A DNA stretch of 64,000 nt from Nocardioides sp. Lineage in GTDB: Bacteria; Actinomycetota; Actinomycetes; Propionibacteriales; Nocardioidaceae. The notes beneath the pieces were generated by a model that had not been told where the DNA came from, did no database searches, and saw only the letters and a list, made by a program, of their open reading frames with translations. The stretch's first letter is position 1. Each line of letters opens with the position of its first letter. The DNA is taken from positions 1 through 64,000 of the forward strand of contig PBYI01000049.1 in assembly GCA_002729525.1 (NCBI GenBank), read 5' to 3'. Below, piece after piece: positions 18,431-26,903 of this stretch. The position numbers were made by a program, and so were the translations under genes.

Positions 18431-19993
18431 TCAGGCGTCCGGCAGCCCGAGCTGCTTGCCCGCCCGCGCCCACGCGTCCTCGGACGACAGCGCCGGCCCG
18501 CCCGTGCGCGGGTAGTTGACCGGGGCGACGTCGTAGGAGGGCAGGAAGCCCGCACGGGAGGCGGAGAGCTCCTCGACACCGGCGACCTGGTCGAGGACGT
18601 CGTCGAGGTGCTCGTCGGGCGCCACGAGCCGGCGGGCGCGGGAGAGGGCGGCGGTGCGCTCCAGCCGGGCGGTGCTACCGCCGGGCAGATGCAGGAGGCG
18701 CAGTCCGTCGTGGGTGTGCTCGAGGTGGAGCAGCAGGCGTTCGAGGGCGTCGACCTGCGGGGCGGCCACGGCGTCGGGCAGCGTGAGCCGGAAGGGCGCG
18801 TCGGAACGGTCGGGCACCGCACCCGGCTCGACCAGCCGCACCCGGGGCTCGTTCCGGTAGGTGGCGTGCAGGATGCGCACGTCGACGAGGGCGTCGTCCA
18901 GCACGGTGGCCCGCGCGTCGGTGAGCCGCGACCACGGACCGACGAGGGTGACGGCGAGGTCGTGCAGCGAGGAGGCGAGGACGGCGTCGACGCACGCGGC
19001 GACCTGCTCCTGCACGTGGTCGCGGGCGTCGAGGACGACCTCGAGGTAGGGGACGGCGTAGGTGCGCCCGGGGTAGCGCTTGGCGCGCAGCACCGGCGAC
19101 CCGTCGGCGTGGTGAGGGTCGTTGTAGGTGTTGACCGCGACCCGGCGGCCCATCACGGTCGACATCCCCAGGTGCCAGCTGCGGGCGTCGTCGTCGGGCA
19201 CGAAGACCGCGCCGGCCTCACCGAGCCGGGCGCCGAGGGCGATGTCCTCGCCGAGGCGCAGCGTGGTGTCCATGCCGCCGGCGTCGAGGTAGAGGTCGCG
19301 CCCCACCGACGCGCAGGCGCCGGTGTGGGTGCGCAGCGCGAACCAGCCCGCCTCCCGCAGCCGGTCGGTGCGCTCGTAGATCTCCTCCACCCAGGTGTGC
19401 GGCGTCCGCTCCGCACCGTCGAACCACGACCCGACGGTCCCGTCGGCGACCGCCGCGCGGATCTCGTCGGGCGTGCGGGCGAGCGCCGGCGCGGCGTCGA
19501 CGAACCACTTGTGGCCGAGCACCGCCGCGTGGTCGACCACGTGGTGCCACCGCGCCTGCGCCGCGACCTCGTCGGCCTCGGGGAGCATGTCGGCGTCGAG
19601 CCAGTGCAGCACCGCACCGTCGGCCACCAGCGCGCCCGCGTGGCAGGCGGCCGCCCGGCCCCAGCCGCCCGGGACGACCTCGTCGACGCGCACCACCCGG
19701 GTGCGCTCGGGCCGCACCTCGGGCAGGTCGTCCACGTCCAGCCGGGTGTCGGGGTCGTCGTCGGCGACCACGACCTCCAGCAGGTGCGCCGGGTAGCGCT
19801 GGCCCGCGAGCGCGGCGAGCACCACCGGCAGCAGCGGCCCGGGCCGGTACGCCGGCACCACGACCGTGACGGTGAGCGTCGGCGTCCACGCCGGGTCGCC
19901 GACGGCGGGGACGTCGACCGCCTGCCAGCCGTTGCGGCGTACGCGGGGCTGGTGGCGGTACAGCTCGCCGGTCGCGGGCGTCCCTGTGGTCAC
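18431..19993 (-). CDS. Family 2 glycosyltransferase, large
   Basis: The 520-residue protein has the GT2 nucleotide-binding start (TVTVVVPAYRPGPLL), VVVADDDPD and the metal-binding DADMLPEADEV. A GGMDTTLRLGEDIALGARL segment resembles the ED acid/base region of inverting GT2 enzymes. The last 170 residues show no domain I recognise. GTG 19993 overlaps the stop of the upstream gene by four bases, so translation of the two is probably coupled. It belongs with the surrounding glycan genes; sugar specificity is unknown. Confidence 0.82.
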   Translation of the reverse strand: MTTGTPATGELYRHQPRVRRNGWQAVDVPAVGDPAWTPTLTVTVVVPAYRPGPLLPVVLAALAGQRYPAHLLEVVVADDDPDTRLDVDDLPEVRPERTRVVRVDEVVPGGWGRAAACHAGALVADGAVLHWLDADMLPEADEVAAQARWHHVVDHAAVLGHKWFVDAAPALARTPDEIRAAVADGTVGSWFDGAERTPHTWVEEIYERTDRLREAGWFALRTHTGACASVGRDLYLDAGGMDTTLRLGEDIALGARLGEAGAVFVPDDDARSWHLGMSTVMGRRVAVNTYNDPHHADGSPVLRAKRYPGRTYAVPYLEVVLDARDHVQEQVAACVDAVLASSLHDLAVTLVGPWSRLTDARATVLDDALVDVRILHATYRNEPRVRLVEPGAVPDRSDAPFRLTLPDAVAAPQVDALERLLLHLEHTHDGLRLLHLPGGSTARLERTAALSRARRLVAPDEHLDDVLDQVAGVEELSASRAGFLPSYDVAPVNYPRTGGPALSSEDAWARAGKQLGLPDA

Positions 19994-21516
19994 GGCGTCG
20001 ATCCTGCCTGCTCGACGATGCCGACCGACGGCGGCGGGCGGAAGCCGGCCCAGCGGTCGAGCAGGGAGTCGGGCCGCAGGAAGTAGTCGGTGCCGGGGTC
20101 CCAGGTGTGGCCGTCGGCCTCGCGGCGCAGCAGGTAGCCGAGCCCGTGCGTGCGGTAGACCGTGCCGCCGGCGGCGAGGAGGTCGTCGAGCAGCCGGGCG
20201 TCGACGTGCCGCGGGACCGGCCGCCAGCCGCCGAGCGCGCGCAGGTCGGCGGCCCCGATCAGCATCGTGCCGCCGGCGACGAGGGTGCCGAAGTTCTCGC
20301 TCGGGCCCTTGCGCCGCACCGTCGCGTCGGCGGGCACGACCCGCACCAGCTCGGCCGGCATGCCGACGAGCGTCGCGCCGGAGTAGCGCCGGGCGAGCAG
20401 CAGGTCGGTGACCACGTCGGGGCCGTACCAGTCGTCGTCGTCGAGCTTGAGCAGCACGTCACCGGAGGCGGCGTCCGTCGCCTCCTGGAGCACCGCGCCG
20501 AGCGGCGCGTCCGCGGCGACCGGGCGGACGACGTACGGCGTGCGCGGGAGCGCGGCGGTGATCTCGGTCTCGTCGGCGTCCCACCCGTGCGGGGCGACGA
20601 CGACCTCGATCGCCGCGCCCGGCAGGGCGAGGCGCTGCCGGGCGACCTGGGCGAGGGCGTGGCCGAGCATCGCCGGGCGGCGGGTGGCGAGGAGGACCGA
20701 CACGGTCGGTGCGCGCCAGCCGGAGTCGTGGGCGTGGGCGACCAGGGCCGTGCGCCGCTGGGCGACCGAGCGCTCCTCGCGGGCGAGCGCGTCGTCGGGC
20801 ACGTCGTCGTCGCCGGGGCGCACGAGCGGTACGCCGGCCATGGCCAGGCCCTGCACGGTCCGGGGGTCGGCGTCGGGCGGCACCCGGACACCGCGGGCGT
20901 CGCGGAGCCCGGCGACGAGGGCCGGGGTGAGCGGAGCGCGGGGGTCGAGGTCGACGTGGTCGCGGGTCCACCGCCGCCGGAAACCGACAGGGTTGTGGAC
21001 GCCGACGTCGGGGTCGCCGGTGGTGGCGCGGGTGGTGCCGGCGGCGAGCGCGACGGCGGTGAGGACGGCGCCTACGTCGCCGCGGCGGTCGAGGGTGGCA
21101 GTGAGCAGGGTGCCGCCGTGGGCGAGGACCGACTCGACCCGCTCGGGGCGCCGGACCGCCGGGGCCGTCGGCCCGGGCGAGGGGTCGGCCCAGGTCAGCG
21201 GGGTGTCGGCACGGCGTACGACGACGGCGACCTCGCGCGCCCAGCCGGTGCCGCTCACCGTGACGACCGGCGCGAGGCGGCGCAGGTCGGCAGGGTCGTC
21301 GGCGACCAGGACGACGGTGCGCCAGGACGCGCCGTCGGGTGCCGCCGGAAGGTCGCCGGGCGGGACCGTGGTGACCCCGTCGTCGGTCGGGCGCGGCGTG
21401 CCGGCTGCGTCGGCTGCGTCGGCGCGGAGCACCAGCGCGGGCCGGCGGGCGCCGTCGAGGGCCCGGGCGACGAGCGTGTCGGCGACGTCCTCGTCCGTTC
21501 CGCGTGCGGTGCCCAC
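19990..21516 (-). CDS. Family 2-like glycosyltransferase (paralogue B)
   Basis: The 508-residue protein has an N-terminal half with LTPALVAGLRDARGVR and a GT-A domain starting TVSVLLATRRPAMLGHALAQVARQ with KLDDDDWYGPDV, plus LVAGGTMLIGAADLRALGGW. It is a diverged duplicate of the gene at 14663-16231. GTG 21516 is chosen because TACGGT (rc of 21524-21529) ends 7 bases upstream; the open frame continues far upstream only as antisense to the divergent gene. Promoter and start lie 24 bases from the start of the divergent gene. Confidence 0.78.
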   Translation of the reverse strand: MGTARGTDEDVADTLVARALDGARRPALVLRADAADAAGTPRPTDDGVTTVPPGDLPAAPDGASWRTVVLVADDPADLRRLAPVVTVSGTGWAREVAVVVRRADTPLTWADPSPGPTAPAVRRPERVESVLAHGGTLLTATLDRRGDVGAVLTAVALAAGTTRATTGDPDVGVHNPVGFRRRWTRDHVDLDPRAPLTPALVAGLRDARGVRVPPDADPRTVQGLAMAGVPLVRPGDDDVPDDALAREERSVAQRRTALVAHAHDSGWRAPTVSVLLATRRPAMLGHALAQVARQRLALPGAAIEVVVAPHGWDADETEITAALPRTPYVVRPVAADAPLGAVLQEATDAASGDVLLKLDDDDWYGPDVVTDLLLARRYSGATLVGMPAELVRVVPADATVRRKGPSENFGTLVAGGTMLIGAADLRALGGWRPVPRHVDARLLDDLLAAGGTVYRTHGLGYLLRREADGHTWDPGTDYFLRPDSLLDRWAGFRPPPSVGIVEQAGSTP

Positions 21517-21523
21517 GCCGCAC

Positions 21524-21533
21524 ACCGTAGTTT
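21524..21533. promoter_or_regulatory. Overlapping divergent leaderless -10 boxes
   Basis: Plus-strand TAGTTT (21528-21533) ends 7 bases before GTG 21541. Minus-strand TACGGT (rc of 21524-21529) ends 7 bases before GTG 21516. The two hexamers share two bases, so the polymerases should exclude each other. Confidence 0.55.
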
Positions 21534-21540
21534 GGCGCGG

Positions 21541-23439
21541 GTGCCGGGGCGGAGGCTGAGCGAGCAGGACGCGTACGCGCTGGTACTGGCGAGCCCGCTG
21601 CTGGACGTCGGGTGGTACGCCGCGCAGGTGGATCGCACCTTCGCCTCCCGCGAGGAGGCGGCCGCGCACTGGGTCTCGGACGCGCGGCCTGCCGGCGCCT
21701 CGCCGTACCCGTTGCTGGAGCCCGACTGGGTCTGGCCGACCGGCGGCTGGCGCAAGCACGCGCCGGATCCGCTGTCGGCGTGGCTGGCCCGGCCCGGCGC
21801 CCGCCCCCGTGGTCCGCACCCCTGCGTCGACACCGACGCGCTGGGTCCGCTCGAGGACTGGGCGACCGGGCCCGACCACGACCCGGCGGCGCTGCTGCCC
21901 GAGCCGGTCGAGCGCGCTGCGCTCGGCGACGTGGTGGTGGTGCTGCCGGCCGCGCACCTGGCGCGGACGGTGCGGTGGGTCCGGGCGCTGGGGCGCGACA
22001 CCGACGTCGTCGTGCCGCTGGGCGCCGAGCTGCCCCCGTCGTACCGGCGGGTGCTGGAGGCGGTGGCGGCCGACCGGCCGCGGGTGCACGTGGGGGCGTC
22101 GGTGATGCCGGCGCCGGACGACGGTGTCGTGGTCGAGGTCGACGACGACGTGCTGCCGCCCGGCTGGCCGTGGCTGCCGGCGCTCCTGGCCGCGCTGGAG
22201 GGGCCCGGTGTGGCGGCGGCCCAGCCGCTGGTGCTGGGCGCCGACCTGACGGTCGCGGCGCCGGTGTCGGTGGGTCGGCCGACGTCGACGACCGACCGGC
22301 TGGACGGGCTGGCGCTGCCCGGGCGGTACGCCGGCGTGGAGGCGCGGCGGGTGTCCGGCGGTGCGGTGGTCGAGGGTCGCCGGGTGCTGGCCGCGTCCTC
22401 GTGGGTGCGCGGCACGCCGTCCCTGGCGGCGCCGTCCGGACCCGACTGGGACACGCTCGCCGAGCGCGCCGGCGGAGCCGTGGTGATGACCGGCCGGCCG
22501 GCGCTGAGCTGGTCGATCGACGTCGCCGCGACCGCTGCCCCGATCGGCCGCCGGTGGGGCGACTGGCACTTCGCCCGGTCGCTGGCGGACGCGCTGGTGC
22601 ACCTCGGCCAGCGCGTCGAGATCGACCACCCCGAGACCCGCTCGCGGTCCACCCGGGACGCCGACGTGGTGCTGGTGCTGCGCGGGCTGGAGCCGGTCGC
22701 GCCGGTGCCGGGCGTGCTCAACCTGCTCTGGGTCATCAGCCACCCCGACGACGTGACCGACGAGGAGCTCCTCGGCTTCGACCTCGTGTACGCCGCCTCG
22801 GCCGCCTGGGCCGCGGACCGGGCCCACCTCGGCATCGCGTGCCTGCTCCAGGCGACCGACGCGTCGCGCTTCCACCCGGGTGTGCGCCCACTCGGGGGCG
22901 ACGCCCCCGGTGCGGGGCGGGTGCTGTTCGTCGGCAACGCGCGCGGCGGGATGCGTCCGGTCGTGGCCGCCGCTCGGGAGGCCGGCGTACCGCTCGACGT
23001 GGTGGGTGCGGGGTGGGACGAGCTCGGCGTCGACGCCGTGGCCGACCGGGTCGCCAACACCGACCTCCCCGCGCTGTACGCCGGCGCGGGTGTCGTGCTC
23101 GCCGACCACCACGCCGACATGGCGGCGGCGGGGTTCGTGTCGAACCGGGTGCTCGACGTGCTCGCCGTCGGCGGGCGGCTGGTGGTCGACGACGTGGCGG
23201 GGCTGCGTGAATCGCTCGGGGAGTCGCTCAGGGTGGACGGCTGGGACCCGGTCGTCTGGCGCACCCCGGCCGACCTGGCGCGACTCGCGGTGCCCTCGGG
23301 CGATTCCGGCGGGTGGACGGGCCAGCCCGCGGACGACGTACGACGTCGGGTGGCTGAGCACGTGGTCGCCGAGCACTCCTTCGACGCGCGGGCCGAGCTG
23401 CTGCTGGACGTGGTGCTGGCGCGGCTGGGGCGGGGGTGA
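21541..23439 (+). CDS. Glycosyltransferase with C-terminal GT-B-like domain
   Basis: The 632-residue protein begins SPLLDVGWYAAQVDRTFASREEAAAHW, like the short N-terminal module preceding many polysaccharide glycosyltransferases. A middle GT-A-like region follows. The C-terminal domain (NLLWVISHPDDVTDEELLGFD, VLFVGNARGGMRPVV, ALYAGAGVVLADHHADMAAAGFVSNRVLDVLA) resembles CgeB/group 1 glycosyltransferases. It is divergent from paralogue B and followed by a methyltransferase and a second sulfotransferase-like gene. Acceptor and sugar are unknown. Confidence 0.75.
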   Translation: MPGRRLSEQDAYALVLASPLLDVGWYAAQVDRTFASREEAAAHWVSDARPAGASPYPLLEPDWVWPTGGWRKHAPDPLSAWLARPGARPRGPHPCVDTDALGPLEDWATGPDHDPAALLPEPVERAALGDVVVVLPAAHLARTVRWVRALGRDTDVVVPLGAELPPSYRRVLEAVAADRPRVHVGASVMPAPDDGVVVEVDDDVLPPGWPWLPALLAALEGPGVAAAQPLVLGADLTVAAPVSVGRPTSTTDRLDGLALPGRYAGVEARRVSGGAVVEGRRVLAASSWVRGTPSLAAPSGPDWDTLAERAGGAVVMTGRPALSWSIDVAATAAPIGRRWGDWHFARSLADALVHLGQRVEIDHPETRSRSTRDADVVLVLRGLEPVAPVPGVLNLLWVISHPDDVTDEELLGFDLVYAASAAWAADRAHLGIACLLQATDASRFHPGVRPLGGDAPGAGRVLFVGNARGGMRPVVAAAREAGVPLDVVGAGWDELGVDAVADRVANTDLPALYAGAGVVLADHHADMAAAGFVSNRVLDVLAVGGRLVVDDVAGLRESLGESLRVDGWDPVVWRTPADLARLAVPSGDSGGWTGQPADDVRRRVAEHVVAEHSFDARAELLLDVVLARLGRG

Positions 23440-23548
23440 GTTTCACCGGGTACCTGATGGAGCTCGCACCTCCGGAGGGAAGGATTCGCCCAGGAGCGCA
23501 AGTTTCCTGCGCACGGACACCGGCGACGACCCACCTAGACTCCCGCCC

Positions 23549-24280
23549 GTGAACCCCGGCCCCGACGTGACGCCCGACCCGAGCATCCCGCTGCCGCCGT
23601 ACGAGCTGCGGATGGGCGGGAGGCACTTCAAGAAGGACGCGGCGTTCGTGGCCGCCGGCGTGCGGGACGCGCGGACGCTGCGGCAGCGCGCCGGGCTCGG
23701 TCGTCGCAAGCGGGTGCTCGACTGGGGCTGCGGCGCCGGCCGGCTCGCCGTCGGCATCAAGCACCTGATGGGCGAGGTCGCCGACTACCACGGCGTCGAC
23801 GTGCAGGAGCCGCTCGTCACCTGGTGCCAGGAGCACCTCGCCGGCGGGCCGTTCCGGTTCACGCTCGTCGACGACGCCAACGCCCGCTACCGGCCCGAGG
23901 GCACGCCGACGCAGAGCACGGCGTACGCCATCCCGGGCGAGCCGGGCAGCGTCGACGTCTTCCACGCCTACTCCGTCTTCAGCCACATGCTCGCCGACGA
24001 CGTCGCCGGGTACACCGCCACGATCGCGGGGCTGCTCGCGCCGGAGGGCCGGGCGATGGTCACCGTGTTCGTCGAGGACGAGGTGCCCGACTGCGTCGAG
24101 AACCCCGCCGACTACGCCCCCGGCGGCTGGAGCGGCGAGTGGTCGGGTGCACTGCACTGCGTGCGCTACGACCGGCGGTTCCTCGAGCAGACGTTCCTCG
24201 ACGCCGGCCTCGCGGTGAGCGAGATGACGTACGCCGTCGAGACCGACGGGCAGACCCGCTACGTGCTGCGCCGCCGGTGA
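23549..24280 (+). CDS. Class I SAM-dependent methyltransferase
   Basis: The 243-residue protein has the SAM-binding motif VLDWGCGAGRLAVGI (about residues 52-66) and a YHGVDVQEPLV acidic loop, the Rossmann methyltransferase pattern. VDVFHAYSVFSHML resembles motif IV of small-molecule or sugar methyltransferases. GTG 23549 is supported by TAGACT (23536-23541) ending 7 bases upstream. Its context between a glycosyltransferase and a sulfotransferase suggests glycan O-methylation. The 109-base gap before it includes GAGTTTCACCGGG, half of the TTCACCGG palindrome. Confidence 0.82.
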   Translation: MNPGPDVTPDPSIPLPPYELRMGGRHFKKDAAFVAAGVRDARTLRQRAGLGRRKRVLDWGCGAGRLAVGIKHLMGEVADYHGVDVQEPLVTWCQEHLAGGPFRFTLVDDANARYRPEGTPTQSTAYAIPGEPGSVDVFHAYSVFSHMLADDVAGYTATIAGLLAPEGRAMVTVFVEDEVPDCVENPADYAPGGWSGEWSGALHCVRYDRRFLEQTFLDAGLAVSEMTYAVETDGQTRYVLRRR

Positions 24281-24283
24281 GCC

Positions 24284-25057
24284 GTGGCTGACGGGCAGGG
24301 CGACGGTCAGGCCGACGCGCCGGAGGAGCAGGTACGCCGGCTCCGCGCGCGGGTGCGCCGGCTGCGGCGCCGGCTCGGCGACACCGACGCGCTCGGCGAC
24401 CTCGGCTACCTCGTCGTCGTCACCTACGGCCGGTCCGGCTCGACGCTGCTCCAGGGGGTGCTCAACAGCCTCCCCGGCTACCTCGTGCGCGGCGAGAACC
24501 GCGCAGCCCTGCGCCACCTGCACGGCTTCCACCGGGCGATGACCGAGGAACGGCCGGGCGGTCCGCCGCGGGCGTTCCGCGACCCGACCCACCCGTGGTT
24601 CGGCGTGGGCGACTTCCCGGCCGACCGGTCGCTCGCCGCGCTGCGCGGGCTGGCCATCGACACGGTGCTGCGGCCGGAGCCGGACACGCGCGTCGTCGGC
24701 TTCAAGGAGGTCCGCTGGTACCACGACGACCTCCCGGCGTACGTCGCCTTCCTGCGCGAGCTGCTGCCCGGCGTCCGGTTCGTCGTGAACACCCGCGACC
24801 ACGCCGCCGTGCTCGACTCGATGGAGCGCGCGGGGTGGTTCGGGGCCGCCCAGCGGGCCAAGAACGCCGCGCTGCTCGCCGCGACCGAGGAGCGGTTCGG
24901 CGCCCTGCTCGCCGACCTCGGCGACGCGGCGTACGCCGTGCGGTTCGAGGAGTGGTCGCAGGGGCCGGCGCACCTCGCCGGGCTGCACGACTGGCTCGGG
25001 GAGCCGCTGGACGTCGACCGTGTCGGTGCGGTGCTGGGGCGGCGGCACTCCGTGTGA
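24284..25057 (+). CDS. Sulfotransferase-family protein
   Basis: The 257-residue protein starts with a charged, arginine-rich coiled segment (about residues 15-33) and then the phosphosulfate loop VTYGRSGSTLLQGVLNSLPG (residues 46-65). RFVVNTRDHAAVLDSM corresponds to the 3'-phosphate-binding region (Arg and Ser). The family sulfates sugars or lipids from PAPS. GTG 24284 follows the methyltransferase stop by 3 bases, so the two are co-transcribed. The stop is followed by an inverted repeat and the dispersed element. Confidence 0.82.
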   Translation: MADGQGDGQADAPEEQVRRLRARVRRLRRRLGDTDALGDLGYLVVVTYGRSGSTLLQGVLNSLPGYLVRGENRAALRHLHGFHRAMTEERPGGPPRAFRDPTHPWFGVGDFPADRSLAALRGLAIDTVLRPEPDTRVVGFKEVRWYHDDLPAYVAFLRELLPGVRFVVNTRDHAAVLDSMERAGWFGAAQRAKNAALLAATEERFGALLADLGDAAYAVRFEEWSQGPAHLAGLHDWLGEPLDVDRVGAVLGRRHSV

Positions 25058-25074
25058 GGGGCGCCGATTCGCGA

Positions 25075-25133
25075 TAGTCCCTCACGCAAATCAAGGATTT
25101 CTCGCCCGGAGACATGATTTGTGTAAGGGACTA
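25075..25133. repeat. Long inverted repeat with 21-base loop
   Basis: Arms of 19 bases (25075-25093 and 25115-25133, 17 of 19 complementary, core TAGTCCCT/AGGGACTA and CAAATCA/TGATTTG) follow the sulfotransferase stop. The gene on the other side is convergent, so it may be a bidirectional terminator. It is AT-richer than the surroundings. Confidence 0.55.
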
Positions 25134-25160
25134 CCGCCCCGTCGGCGCGTCCGTGACCGG

Positions 25161-25205
25161 GGTTTCGACACCTCCCTCGCTGGCGCTCGGTCGGGCTCAA
25201 CCACC
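25161..25205. repeat. Dispersed intergenic repeat, copy 2
   Basis: GGTTTCGACACC...GGGCTCAACCACC, 45 bases, shares both ends with the copy at 3939-3997. It overlaps the 3' end of the ECF sigma gene and supplies its last codons and TGA stop (25197-25199). Confidence 0.6.
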
Positions 25206-26471
25206 TGAGCCGGCGTCGAGCGTGTCCCGCCGGCGGGTGAGGTACGCCGTCTCCGCGGTGTTGCCGGCCACCTCGATCGCCGCCTCGTACGCCGCCCGCG
25301 CGTCGTCGGTGCGCCCGAGCCGGTCGAGCAGGTGGGCGCGGGTGGCGTGCAGCGCGTGGTAGCCGCCGAGGTCGCCCGCGAGCGCCTCGACGAGCTCCAG
25401 CGCCGCGGCCGGCCCCGACACCTCGGCGACCGCCACCGCCCGGTTGAGCGCGACCACGGGTGACGGGTCGAGCGCCAGCAGCCGGTCGTAGAGGGCCAGC
25501 ACCTGCGCCCAGTCGGTCTCCTCGACCGACCGGGCGGAGGTGTGCACGGCGTTGACCGCCGCGAGCAGCTGGTAGCGACCCGGACCCACCCCGCTGGCGG
25601 CGACCGCAGCGAGCCGCTCACGCACCAGAGCCTGACCCTCCCCCAGCAGCACGGGGTCCCACCGCGTCCGGTCCTGCTCGGGGAGCGGCACGAGCACGCC
25701 GTCGTCGTCGACCCGGGTCGCCGTGCGGGCCTCGGTGAGCAGCATCAGCGCCAGCAGGCCGGTCGCCTCGCCGTCGTCCATCCGCAGCCCGCGGAGCAGC
25801 TCGCGCAGGAGCCGGGTGAGCCGGACGGCCTCGGCGGTGAGGTCGCGGCGTACGGGGTCGGTGTCGGCGCCGGTGGCGAGGTAGCCCTCGTTGAAGACCA
25901 GGAACAGCACCGCGAGCACGCCCGAGACCCGCGCGGGCAGGTCGTCGGCGTCCGGCACCCGGTACGGGATACCGGCCGCGCGAATCTTGTCCTTGGCCCG
26001 CGTGATCCGCCGCGCGGTCGCGGACTCCCCCACCAGCAGTCCCCGCGCGATCTCGGGCACCGTCAGGCCGCCGACCATCCGCAGCGTCAGCGCCACCCGG
26101 GACGGCATCGCGAGCGCGGGGTGGCAGCACGTGAACAGCAGGCGCAGCCGCGGGTCGTCGACCACCCCGAGCGGCTCGGCCGGACCCGCCGCGTCACCGC
26201 CCAGCACCGCGGCCGCCCGGTGCTTCTCGTCGCGCCGGCCCTCGCGGCGCAAGCGGTCCAGCGCGACCCGGTGCGCCGTCGTGGTCAGCCACGCGCCCGG
26301 CCGGTCGGGCACCCCGTCGACCGGCCACCGCTCCACCGCCCGGGCGAACGCCTCCGCCACCGCCTCCTCGGCCACGTCGAGGTCGCCGTAGCGCCGGTTC
26401 AGGGTCGCCACGCACAGGCCCCACTCGTCGCGGTGGGCGCGGACGAGCGCGGCCTCGGCCGAGGTGCTCAC
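25197..26471 (-). CDS. ECF42-type sigma factor with C-terminal TPR-like extension
   Basis: The 424-residue protein has sigma region 2 (RRYGDLDVAEEAVAEAFARAVERW), region 4 (ALTLRMVGGLTVPEIARGLLVGESATARRITRAKDKI) and then about 230 residues of helical TPR-like repeats. This layout, next to a DGPF/YCII-like gene, is that of ECF42 sigma factors, in which the extension rather than a classic anti-sigma factor modulates activity. GTG 26471 overlaps the stop of the DGPF gene (GTGA). The final residues and stop come from the repeat at 25161-25205, so the C-terminus may be recent. Confidence 0.9.
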   Translation of the reverse strand: MSTSAEAALVRAHRDEWGLCVATLNRRYGDLDVAEEAVAEAFARAVERWPVDGVPDRPGAWLTTTAHRVALDRLRREGRRDEKHRAAAVLGGDAAGPAEPLGVVDDPRLRLLFTCCHPALAMPSRVALTLRMVGGLTVPEIARGLLVGESATARRITRAKDKIRAAGIPYRVPDADDLPARVSGVLAVLFLVFNEGYLATGADTDPVRRDLTAEAVRLTRLLRELLRGLRMDDGEATGLLALMLLTEARTATRVDDDGVLVPLPEQDRTRWDPVLLGEGQALVRERLAAVAASGVGPGRYQLLAAVNAVHTSARSVEETDWAQVLALYDRLLALDPSPVVALNRAVAVAEVSGPAAALELVEALAGDLGGYHALHATRAHLLDRLGRTDDARAAYEAAIEVAGNTAETAYLTRRRDTLDAGSGG

Positions 26472-26800
26472 AGGAACGGACGCACCTCCACCCGGCGGTG
26501 GCACGCCCGCGACCCGTCGGCAGCCAGCTTGAGCGCCACGTCGAGGTCGGCGGCCTCGACGACCCAGATGCCCGCGACGTACTCCTTGGTCTCCACGAAC
26601 GGCCCGTCGCTCACCACGCAGGCGCCGTCACGGTCGTCGACGACGGTGGCGGTCGTCGGGTCGGCGAGCCCGCCGGCGAAGACCCACTGCCCGCGCTCGC
26701 GCAGGCCGTCGTTGAAGGCGCCGACGGCGGCCATCTCGTCATCGGTGGCCGACCCGGTCGCGCCGGTGTCGCTGTCGATGACGGCGATCAGGTACTGCAC
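26468..26800 (-). CDS. DGPF/YCII-domain protein, ECF42 partner
   Basis: The 110-residue protein (VQYLIAVIDSDTGATG..., GGLADPTTATVV, SDGPFVETKEYVAGIWVVEA) contains the D-G-P-F motif for which the family is named; the fold is the ferredoxin-like YCII type. These small proteins are nearly always encoded beside ECF42 factors and are probable members of their regulon, with no established biochemical role. GTG 26800 has AGGAGG 5 bases upstream. It overlaps the sigma gene by four bases. Confidence 0.9.
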   Translation of the reverse strand: MQYLIAVIDSDTGATGSATDDEMAAVGAFNDGLRERGQWVFAGGLADPTTATVVDDRDGACVVSDGPFVETKEYVAGIWVVEAADLDVALKLAADGSRACHRRVEVRPFL

Positions 26801-26903
26801 GGTGTCCTCCTCGTCCCGGCGCCCCGCTGGGCGCCTCCACCCGTACGACGTCCGCCCGGCCGCGGATCGGACACCCGCCGCCGGCCCGGGCCGGAAGGAG
26901 CCC

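Noticed and set aside
21517..23376. Upstream extension of glycosyltransferase paralogue B
   Set aside because: It would run antisense to the divergent glycosyltransferase. The leaderless -10 box and paralogue comparison place the start at 21516.
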